This document shows positions 8,801 to 15,336 of a DNA stretch of 64,000 bases, piece after piece (the stretch's first letter is position 1; every line of letters begins with the position of its first letter). Where the stretch lies: assembly GCF_001421745.1 (NCBI RefSeq), contig NZ_LMKW01000001.1, positions 736,464 to 800,463 on the forward strand, in the 5' to 3' direction. The translations under genes and the position numbers were made by a program. The notes beneath the pieces were generated by a model. The model made no database searches and was not told where the DNA came from. It saw only the letters and a list, made by a program, of their open reading frames with translations. The DNA is from Sphingomonas sp. Leaf230. Its GTDB lineage: Bacteria; Pseudomonadota; Alphaproteobacteria; Sphingomonadales; Sphingomonadaceae.

Positions 8801-9637
8801 CGCTACACCGCCTGGGCCGCGACCGGCGACACCGCGTCCCTGGAAGCGCTCCACGCCGAAGCGATCGCCGACAAGTCGCAGCACATGGACATGTACACCG
8901 AGGGCCATTGGTGGAGCGACCGCGTCGACCAGCCGAGCGAAATCCTGCAACGCGAGCGCCTCGGCGGCATCGCGCTGCGCCGCAACCAGAGCTGGCCCGG
9001 CAACACGGTGAGCTGGCGCTTCGCTGAGCCGGGCGCGGCCGAACGCGTCGCGATCCTGCTGCCGGGCGCGACACCGACCAAGTTCCGCGTGATAGCCTAC
9101 AACACCACCGACCACCCCCAGCGTGCGACGATGTCGACCTGGACCGTCGCCGCAGGCCGCTGGTCGATGCAGGCATCGAGCAGCACCGACGGCGGCAAGA
9201 CGCTCGCACCGGTCGGGGGTGCACAGACCATGACACTCGAACGCAGCGCTAGCACCGAGGTCACGTTCGCACCCGGCACGACAGTGTTCGACTTCGCGTT
9301 GATCGAAGCCGGCGCACCGGTCGACGAGCGCGCCGATCTCGGCATCGGCACGGACGACGTGGCCGTGAAGGGTTGGAGCGTAACGGTCACCGTCCACAGC
9401 CTCGGCGCGAAGGACGCGAAAGGCGGCCGTGCGGAACTGGTCGACGCGACGGGGAAGATCGTCGCCACTGCGAGCATCCCCCCGCTACCCGCCCCGCTCG
9501 ATCTGCAACCCAAAACCGTAACCGTGAAGCTGGCCATCCCCGCTCGCATCGACCCGGCAACGCTGACCGTCCACGTCGCGCACACCGGAGACGAGCCCGA
9601 GATCACTCAAGGCAACAACCGCGTCCCGCTCCGATGA
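5840..9637 (+). CDS. large secreted multidomain protein with LamG-like N-terminus
   Basis: A 1265-residue exported protein. The GTG start is followed by a signal peptide ending near AQAQDA (about residue 22), and GGGAGAGAG lies before the start. Residues 25-235 look like a LamG/concanavalin-type beta-sandwich. A beta-rich linker region follows. From about residue 630 to 970 there is a Trp/Tyr-rich helical part with motifs such as YLNWGEP and SNWYGGRKMYREG, reminiscent of alpha/alpha-toroid carbohydrate-active enzymes. The last 100 residues look like a CARDB-type beta domain. I cannot place the helical part in a named family. The position between a hexuronate transporter and a GH43 gene suggests a role in cutting or binding a uronate-containing polysaccharide. 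Confidence 0.75.
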   Translation: MKRFTTASVLALAVASIAPAQAQDATGLLFRASADKSLTADYAAGDPVPNFRSGVDITPDGAIGGAARWADDGYVAWKAPGNIRADRGTLAFFWRARTPVGEAPFVIFRTGFADHSSWDMAFLRIDWNGHGFDAFVTDANLSRIRVSWTIPQARAADAWSHIAFAWDETIGVQLYVEGKLVARKDQKADLDSGLDQFGLAGRVMSPHQVQSRYNFMRGSDLDEIRVYDRMLPATDVAALADKREPSPAPTPDPTAKRTAWLHRYGWDKTAPPVLDAPVTRVRKVEFADAKDLKQWMWKGVDGIAETTWPGVYNRSRLPGRDDYFELPDWNTYVEGGKRYDLTIPAGERVNRVEIRGAAYGRLDWSDGTKPALIATRAQGTVRSVNQFAPRTGGTLSFTNTMQEQPIQELWAYDIGAGAEPAGSFKLSYTVDATASPNLAALAPLNAYIAGRFAPDERSTVVAMPSAGLKAAVGAGTGGASGAPVRRTDAAPIVHILIPASFGDALPDRPLARAFDYGWQNLNDGLDGIAIDIPALKAKPNAAGLIALNIRVKDPIWPGRDMIDLSVSVRPNEARTLWLDLRDRILPNDSLYLTIASAAPDFDATALNGAKIRLVFKPRTAALNEHIADRMAQVKDNWGFLVEEHTASKRAGLYQRLFADISDLLRIDPDNARARAYWADINYRPENLPAFVQPVAPAGVPLWAFRQLEDLKRVRQFVTWWIDERQVPYGDFGGGISDDTDLTQQWPGLALMGVEPDKINASLRALSDAVYKNGMIVNGLGYITADELHAYEEGLNSNAERLYLNWGEPKAVERLMDNTRALQTVILKNPAGHMHFASNWYGGRKMYREGAWEWQKPYAFTVMHGPMLVGLYNANPAARDLVTGVIDGWMAHGKQAPDGSWSYPNEINWRTDAERVGDGGGITTSLQATWAAWRYTGDAKYLRPIEARLAKAGPGALAEFNENAFDALPGGAAARTKLAASKSEDPFARYTAWAATGDTASLEALHAEAIADKSQHMDMYTEGHWWSDRVDQPSEILQRERLGGIALRRNQSWPGNTVSWRFAEPGAAERVAILLPGATPTKFRVIAYNTTDHPQRATMSTWTVAAGRWSMQASSSTDGGKTLAPVGGAQTMTLERSASTEVTFAPGTTVFDFALIEAGAPVDERADLGIGTDDVAVKGWSVTVTVHSLGAKDAKGGRAELVDATGKIVATASIPPLPAPLDLQPKTVTVKLAIPARIDPATLTVHVAHTGDEPEITQGNNRVPLR

Positions 9638-9678
9638 TGAACCCGCGCACTCCAGTAATTCTTACACCCCCTCCCCAG

Positions 9679-9751
9679 TCCGTTCGTGCTGAGCGAAGTC
9701 GAAGCACCTTTTCTTCGGGCACACCCTTCGACTTCGCTCAGGGCGAACGGA
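9679..9751. repeat. long imperfect inverted repeat overlapping the next gene's RBS
   Basis: Arms at 9679-9704 and 9726-9751 (26 bases, two mismatches) carry the core GAGCGAAGTCGAAG. They are separated by a 21-base loop. This is a dispersed intergenic palindrome type familiar from sphingomonad genomes. The right arm ends within the GGAGG (9749-9753) that serves the DUF885 gene starting at 9762. Folding of the transcript could therefore hide that ribosome site. Confidence 0.75.
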
Positions 9752-9761
9752 GGTATGAGGA

Positions 9762-11213
9762 ATGACTCCGGACCGCAGAAGCGTACTCGTTGGACTGGGA
9801 GCATCAGCCTTCCTTGCTACGAACGTGCGTGCCCAACCCACCCCGTCCCTGCGCCAAGCCCTCGACGCCGCCGCCGCGACCCACCCAGACGAAGCGCTTC
9901 GCGTGCTAGCCTCCTTCGACGCGAGCATCCTACAACCCGGTGACCGCCTCGACCTGACGACCGCCCGAGCGGGACTTGCGATCGACGCAGCCCTCGCGCG
10001 GTCCGCCTTTGGCCGCACCGGACGCAGCCCCTACCGCGTCACATCGACGACCGGCGCCTGGAAGGCGGCACGTCAGGATGAAGCGAAGATCGACGCGGAC
10101 ACCGCCTCGATCCTCGCCGACGCCGAATCGGGCATCATCCTGCCCCGCCTGTCTCTAGACCGCACGGTCGATGCGCTTCGATCCGCCTCCACGAGTTCCG
10201 CGATCAACCGACAGATCGCCGCGCTCGAAAGCTTCCGCGATGTCGCCCCCTCCCTCCCCGGCGTCGGCCGGTTCCGGGGCGGCGCGGACTGGTACGCGCT
10301 GCAACTCCAACGCTCGCTCGGCACCATGACTCCGGCCTATGCCGAACGCCGACTCTTCGTCGAACTGAACCGCCTTCACGCCCGCGCAACATGCCTGTTC
10401 GACCAGATCGGCGCGCCGAAGGGCACCGTCGCGACACGCTACGCCGAACTCTGGCGCGACGAGCGGTTTCTCTACCCAGACACCGACGCTGGCCGGACCG
10501 AAGCCATTACTTACATGAACCATATGCTCATAAAAGCGCGTGCCCATATCCCGAAGGCGTTCGGCGAGCTTCCTCCCTGGTGCCTCAACGCCAGTGCCCG
10601 CGCCCTTTCGCCGCAGGAGATCGCTGTCGGCCGAAGTGGATACCGCGAAGTCCCGACGCCAGCCCACCCCGGCGCCTATGTAGTCGACCTCAAGGACATC
10701 CGCCGTCGCCCCCGCTGGACGCTCCCCAGCGTCGTCGCGCACGAACTCTTCCCGGGCCACATGATCCAGCTCGGGCTGGAAGGCGCGAACCCGCTTCACC
10801 CCCTCCGCATCGAATACGCGTCGGCCTTCGTCGAAGGATGGGGCATTTACGCCGAGCAACTCGCCGAACAAGCGGGCGCCTACACCGACCCCCACGACGC
10901 GCTAGGCCACATCCACTGGCTCCTGTTCCGGGTCGCCCGCGCGCTCGTCGATCTCGGTATCCACCTCCACGGCTGGTCGATCGAACAGGCCCGCGAGCGC
11001 CTGATCGAATGGCAAGGCGAACCCGCCTATTTCGCGCCGTTCGACATCGAGCTGGCTCGCATCCCGCTCGATCCAGCCACGCGTGTCGCCGAGGCGATGG
11101 CTTGGCTCACGATCGCCGATACCGATCGAGGCAAATCCCCGGTCGCGTATCACACCGCGCTGCTCGCCCACGGTCGCCTGCGCGTCGATGACATCCGAAA
11201 GATCCGATCATGA
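9762..11213 (+). CDS. DUF885-family secreted metallo-hydrolase
   Basis: A 483-residue protein with a twin-arginine-like leader (TPDRRSVLVGLGASAFLA) and a likely cleavage after NVRAQP. The family marker HELFPGHMIQ sits near residues 327-336, and a partner acid occurs in EGWGIYAEQL about 35 residues later. This layout is that of a zinc-peptidase-like fold. DUF885 proteins are generally regarded as putative carboxypeptidase-like enzymes, but their substrates are mostly unknown. At 483 residues it is somewhat shorter than many relatives. GGAGG lies 8 bases before the ATG. Its stop overlaps the GH43 start by ATGA, so the two are translationally coupled. Confidence 0.85.
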   Translation: MTPDRRSVLVGLGASAFLATNVRAQPTPSLRQALDAAAATHPDEALRVLASFDASILQPGDRLDLTTARAGLAIDAALARSAFGRTGRSPYRVTSTTGAWKAARQDEAKIDADTASILADAESGIILPRLSLDRTVDALRSASTSSAINRQIAALESFRDVAPSLPGVGRFRGGADWYALQLQRSLGTMTPAYAERRLFVELNRLHARATCLFDQIGAPKGTVATRYAELWRDERFLYPDTDAGRTEAITYMNHMLIKARAHIPKAFGELPPWCLNASARALSPQEIAVGRSGYREVPTPAHPGAYVVDLKDIRRRPRWTLPSVVAHELFPGHMIQLGLEGANPLHPLRIEYASAFVEGWGIYAEQLAEQAGAYTDPHDALGHIHWLLFRVARALVDLGIHLHGWSIEQARERLIEWQGEPAYFAPFDIELARIPLDPATRVAEAMAWLTIADTDRGKSPVAYHTALLAHGRLRVDDIRKIRS

Positions 11214-12802
11214 CCTTCACCCGACGCGACGCCTTCACCACGCTCGGCGCAGCCGGCGCGTTGCTCGTCCCCGGACAGGCGCCCGCCAGAACTACAGCCA
11301 AGACGCCCGCGCCCGACTGGCGCCGCGGTCTGGATAACCAGCGTATCGCCGATCTAGGCGACGGTCGCTTCCTGAACCCGGTGATGGCCGGCGACCGACC
11401 CGACCCCACAATCCTGAGGGACGGGTCGGACTATTACATGACCTTCTCCAGTTTCGATTCCTATCCGGGGCTCGTCATCTGGCACTCGCGCGATCTGGTG
11501 AATTGGCAACCGATCGGCCCGGCGCTCACGCGCAACATCGGATCGGTCTGGGCGGTCAGCCTCGAGAAGCACGACGGCCGCTATTTCCTCTACATCCCCG
11601 TGAAAGCCGAGCCGAATTCGATCTGGGTGATCCACGCCGATCGCATAGAAGGCCCGTGGAGCGATCCGGTAGACCTCGGGCTCCACAAGCACATCGACCC
11701 GTGCCACATCGTCGGCGAGGATGGCAGTCGCTGGCTCTTCCTCTCGGGCGGCGACCGCATCCGCCTCGCCGCCGACGGCCTCTCGACAGTCGGCGCGGTC
11801 GAGCACGTCTATGATCCGTGGCGCTATCCCGAGGACTGGATCGTCGAGGGGTTCTCGCCGGAGGGGCCCAAGATCGTCCGCCACGGCGGCTGGTTCTACC
11901 TCATCACCGCGGTGGGCGGCACCGCCGGACCGCCGACCGGCCATATGGTGATCGCAGCGCGCTCCCGCTCGATTCATGGGCCGTGGCAGGATTGCCCAGC
12001 CAACCCGATCGTCCACACCACCGACACGGCCGAACGCTGGTGGTCGCGGGGCCACGCCTCGCTCGTCGAAGGCCCGGCAGGCGACTGGTGGGCACTCTAT
12101 CACGGGTTCGAGAACGGCTATTGGACGCTCGGCCGCCAGACGCTGCTCGATCCCGTGGAGTGGACCGCCGACGGCTGGTTCCGGATGACGGGCGGGGACC
12201 TGTCGAAGCCGCTTGCGAAACCGAAAGGTGGAACCGCGGTCCCGCACGGGCAAATGCTCTCGGACAATTTCGAAACACTCGCGCTCGGGACGAAATGGAG
12301 CTTCTTCCGCCCTGGCCCCGACGAGGCGAAACGCACGTCTGTCTCCGGCAAAACCCTGACGCTGACTGCGAGCGGTACTGCGCCGGTGGATTCCTCCCCG
12401 CTCCTGCTGATCGCAGGTGACACGCGCTACCAATTCGAATGCGACGTAGAGATCGATCCCGGCGCCACCGCCGGATTGATCCTGTTCTACGACGACAAGC
12501 TCTATTGCGGGCTCGGCTTCGACGGCGACCGGTTCGTCACCCACCAATATGGCGCCGAACGTGGCCGTCCCACGAACCCGCATGGCCGTTCGATGCGGAT
12601 CCGCGTGACCAACGATCGGCATATCGTCACGTACGACACCAGCGGCGACGGCGGCCGGACCTGGCACCGGTTCGATCGCGGGATGGAGGTGTCGGGCTAC
12701 CACCATAATGTTCGCGGCGGTTTCCTGATGCTGCGACCGGGACTGTACGCAGCGGGAAAAGGTGCAGCGCGCTTCCGAAATTTCCGGTTCTCTGCTATCT
12801 GA
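11210..12802 (+). CDS. glycoside hydrolase family 43 (beta-xylosidase/arabinofuranosidase type)
   Basis: A 530-residue exported glycosidase with a Tat-like leader (TRRDAFTTLGAAGA). The five-bladed propeller catalytic domain spans about residues 50-330. The usual three acids can be seen: Asp in DRPDPTIL near residue 65, Asp in HIDPCHIVG near 164, and Glu in VEGFSPEGPK near 213. Residues 345-525 form a concanavalin-like C-terminal domain often found on GH43 xylosidases. Likely substrates are xylo- or arabino-oligosaccharides from hemicellulose, which would fit glucuronate use by the same locus. It starts inside the stop of the DUF885 gene. Confidence 0.9.
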   Translation: MTFTRRDAFTTLGAAGALLVPGQAPARTTAKTPAPDWRRGLDNQRIADLGDGRFLNPVMAGDRPDPTILRDGSDYYMTFSSFDSYPGLVIWHSRDLVNWQPIGPALTRNIGSVWAVSLEKHDGRYFLYIPVKAEPNSIWVIHADRIEGPWSDPVDLGLHKHIDPCHIVGEDGSRWLFLSGGDRIRLAADGLSTVGAVEHVYDPWRYPEDWIVEGFSPEGPKIVRHGGWFYLITAVGGTAGPPTGHMVIAARSRSIHGPWQDCPANPIVHTTDTAERWWSRGHASLVEGPAGDWWALYHGFENGYWTLGRQTLLDPVEWTADGWFRMTGGDLSKPLAKPKGGTAVPHGQMLSDNFETLALGTKWSFFRPGPDEAKRTSVSGKTLTLTASGTAPVDSSPLLLIAGDTRYQFECDVEIDPGATAGLILFYDDKLYCGLGFDGDRFVTHQYGAERGRPTNPHGRSMRIRVTNDRHIVTYDTSGDGGRTWHRFDRGMEVSGYHHNVRGGFLMLRPGLYAAGKGAARFRNFRFSAI

Positions 12803-12877
12803 TACTGGATACTCGCCGATCCTCTCGATCGCGCGCCTGCGTGCCTGCCGCGCGTCCAAATCCTCGGGGAGTCCGGT

Positions 12878-14530
12878 TTGCAGATTGTGACCTTGTGCCT
12901 GTTCCTGTTGCTCGCCGTTGTGGTGAGCGGCATCGTCTCGCGCATGCTGCCCTCGGCGCTACCCCGGCCGCTGGTGCAGATCGCGCTTGGCGCCTTGATC
13001 GGCATGGTCGCGCACGTCCGGGTCGAACTGGATCCCGAACTCTTCTTCCTGTTGCTCGTGCCGCCGCTCCTGTTCCTCGATGGCTGGCGCATTCCGAAGG
13101 ACGAACTGTTTCGCGATCGCGGAGCGGTGTTGGGGCTCGCACTGGGGCTCGTCTTCCTCACCGTTCTCGGCATGGGCTTGTTCGTGCACTGGCTGATCCC
13201 GGCGATGCCGCTGGGCGTAGCGTTCGCACTCGCAGCGGTAGTGTCGCCGACCGATCCTATCGCCGTCTCCGCGGTGGCCCAGAACGCGCCGATCCCGAAG
13301 CGGATGATGCATATCCTCGAAGGCGAGGCGTTGCTGAACGACGCGTCTGGCCTGGTCTGCGTCCGCTTTGCGATCGCCGCCGTACCGACCGGCACCTTCT
13401 CGTTCGCTGATGCCGCCGCGACCTTCGCGTGGATGGCGATCGCGGGCGTCGCGATCGGCGTCGGCGTCGCGCTCGGCATCGTCGCGACCAAGAGTGCGTT
13501 CGCACGACGGTTTGGCGACGAAGCCGGATCGAATATCCTCGTCAGCCTGCTGATCCCGTTCGCCGCCTATCTACTGGCAGAACATATCCACGCGTCTGGC
13601 GTCCTCGCCGCCGCCGCCGCGGGTATCGCGATGACCTTTACCGACGCGACCACCGCGGTCGCCGCCGGAACGCGCATCCGCAGGCGCGCCGTGTGGGACA
13701 TGCTGCAGTTCACCCTGAACGGCGTGATCTTCGTGTTGCTCGGCGAGCAACTGCCCGAAGTGTTCGTTCGCGCCCGAGACACCGTTACGTCGACCGGGCA
13801 TGTCAGCCCGTGGTGGTTGGCCGTCTATGTCATTGCCGTCGTCGCCGGGTTGGCGATCCTTCGCTACGGCTGGGTCTGGGTTTCACTCCAGTTCACGCTT
13901 CTCCGAGCACGGCGTCGCAACGATACGGCCGCCGGCGAAAGCCCGCCACGGCGGATCATTGCGGCGATGTCGTGCGCGGGCGCGCGTGGTGCCATCACCT
14001 TGGCAGGCGCGCTCACGCTCCCGTTGAGCCTCGCCGACGGTACGCCCTTCCCGGCGCGCGATCTCGTTATCTTCCTTGCGTCGGGCGTCATCCTGTCGTC
14101 GCTGGTCATTGCCGCCGTCGCGCTGCCGTTGCTGCTGCGGGGCCTCAGCCTGCCGCCCGAAACAGGCATTGGCGCCGCACGCGATCAGGCGCGGCTGGTC
14201 GCTGCCAACGCCGCGATCGCCGAACTCGACCGTGTTCAACACCGGATGGCCGAGGGGCGCGACGATCCCGATCGCTTCACCGATGTCGCGGCGCGATTGA
14301 TGGACCAGTACCGCGAACGCATCGACAGCCTGTCGTCGCGGCCGGAGGACCGCGCACGACAGGGCGACGTCAAGATCGAACGGGACATGCGGCTTGCGGC
14401 GGTACGTGCGGAGCGCAACGCGATCTTCGACCTTGCACGACGCCGGGAGATTGGCGTCGAACTGGCGGAGCAACTCGGGCGCGAACTCGACCTGATCGAT
14501 GCACGGTTGTCGCGGCAGGGCTTGGCTTAA
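12878..14530 (+). CDS. Na+/H+ antiporter, CPA1 (NhaP-like) family
   Basis: A 550-residue cation/proton antiporter. About 12 membrane segments occupy residues 1-415. The paired acidic motif of CPA1 transporters appears as VSPTDPIAVSAV near residues 123-134 and LEGEALLNDASGLV near residues 145-160. A hydrophilic, Arg/Glu-rich cytoplasmic tail of about 125 residues follows. I used the TTG at 12878, which has GGGGAG 6 bases upstream. It stands alone and probably serves sodium or pH homeostasis, with no link to the neighbouring sugar genes. A hairpin 12 bases after the stop could end its transcript. Confidence 0.92.
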   Translation: MQIVTLCLFLLLAVVVSGIVSRMLPSALPRPLVQIALGALIGMVAHVRVELDPELFFLLLVPPLLFLDGWRIPKDELFRDRGAVLGLALGLVFLTVLGMGLFVHWLIPAMPLGVAFALAAVVSPTDPIAVSAVAQNAPIPKRMMHILEGEALLNDASGLVCVRFAIAAVPTGTFSFADAAATFAWMAIAGVAIGVGVALGIVATKSAFARRFGDEAGSNILVSLLIPFAAYLLAEHIHASGVLAAAAAGIAMTFTDATTAVAAGTRIRRRAVWDMLQFTLNGVIFVLLGEQLPEVFVRARDTVTSTGHVSPWWLAVYVIAVVAGLAILRYGWVWVSLQFTLLRARRRNDTAAGESPPRRIIAAMSCAGARGAITLAGALTLPLSLADGTPFPARDLVIFLASGVILSSLVIAAVALPLLLRGLSLPPETGIGAARDQARLVAANAAIAELDRVQHRMAEGRDDPDRFTDVAARLMDQYRERIDSLSSRPEDRARQGDVKIERDMRLAAVRAERNAIFDLARRREIGVELAEQLGRELDLIDARLSRQGLA

Positions 14531-14542
14531 CGGAAGCGAAAT

Positions 14543-14583
14543 AGCGCCCCGTCCGTCCGTGTGACTGAAACCGACGGGGCGCT
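14543..14583. terminator. hairpin after the antiporter gene (first of a tandem pair)
   Basis: Arms AGCGCCCCGTC (14543-14553) and GACGGGGCGCT (14573-14583) pair perfectly over 11 bases around a 19-base loop that begins CGTCCGTGTGAC. It lies 12 bases past the antiporter stop, so termination is the simplest role. There is no T-run. A look-alike hairpin lies at 14656-14702. Confidence 0.5.
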
Positions 14584-14655
14584 GAAGGTACGCGTTACTT
14601 GGGCGATGCCTCTGCCCCGCGCTATGCCGTTCGAAGGTGAATTAGAAATGAACGA

Positions 14656-14702
14656 GGTGCCCCGCCCGTCCGTGCGACACTCTCGTATCCGGGCAGGGCA
14701 CC
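14656..14702. repeat. second hairpin of a tandem pair in a 318-base gap
   Basis: Arms GGTGCCCCGCCCG and CGGGCAGGGCACC pair with one mismatch around a loop beginning TCCGTGCGAC, nearly the same loop start as in the 14543-14583 hairpin. The gap 14531-14848 contains no convincing coding frame, and these two related stem-loops are its only clear structure. They could be two copies of a small repeat or part of a noncoding RNA. Confidence 0.45.
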
Positions 14703-14848
14703 GAGGACGCAGCGCCCTTCGGCAGCGCGTCACTATCACTCAAGCTAGCAGGCGGCGGCGAAGTTAGAAGCGCAGTCCATCACGGGAAAGCCTCGCTTTG
14801 CCCCATCTTTGTTCCCGTATGCGGCTCACTGAACCACGCGAGACGGAC

Positions 14849-15190
14849 TCAGGTTTCGGGCCTGCCGGGCAACTTAACTTGGCGCAATGCCGCAATCATT
14901 TTCCGCGCGCCGGGCGGAGCAACGCGCAGGAACAGATCGAACAGATCGTCGTCGTCGAACGCGTCGACATCCATACCGATCGGAAGTGCGATCGCTTGGC
15001 GGCTACGGGCACCCGGCTGTGCTTCCAGGACGATCGTCCGCCACGCCATGCCAACGGGGGGCTGGCCATCGACGTCGCTGAACTCGCCTACCACCATATT
15101 GCGGATCCGCAGTCGGCGGTCTGGTTGCTTGAGAAACCAGGATGCGTCCCCCGCCGTCGCAATCTCCACCGCCAGTATCTTGCCGCTCAT
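14849..15190 (-). CDS. hypothetical protein, 113 residues
   Basis: I do not recognise this protein. It is soluble, with no signal peptide or membrane helix. It shows a basic central part and an acidic patch FDDDDLFDLF around residues 78-87, ending in a basic tail. Its third codon positions are GC-rich as in genuine genes here, and no other frame in the stretch is better. The start context is weak. It is convergent with the antiporter gene and divergent from the siderophore receptor gene, so no operon partner suggests a role. Confidence 0.55.
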   Translation of the reverse strand: MSGKILAVEIATAGDASWFLKQPDRRLRIRNMVVGEFSDVDGQPPVGMAWRTIVLEAQPGARSRQAIALPIGMDVDAFDDDDLFDLFLRVAPPGARKMIAALRQVKLPGRPET

Positions 15191-15282
15191 CTCAGTCGTC
15201 CATCCGCTTACGCTGTTCGGAGCTAGGTGTTGCCATATTGCCGCAGAGGCAAGCGCTATATGGCTTGGTGATGGTGCGGCTA

Positions 15283-15299
15283 TTGATAATAGTTATCAA
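15283..15299. promoter_or_regulatory. Fur box
   Basis: TTGATAATAGTTATCAA has perfect 7-base arms around TAG and resembles the GATAAT repeats of the Fur consensus. It lies 38 bases before the siderophore receptor start in AT-rich DNA. Iron repression of that receptor is the likely meaning. Confidence 0.8.
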
Positions 15300-15336
15300 A
15301 AACATTAGCGGGGCGCGATAACGTAAAGGGAATCAT

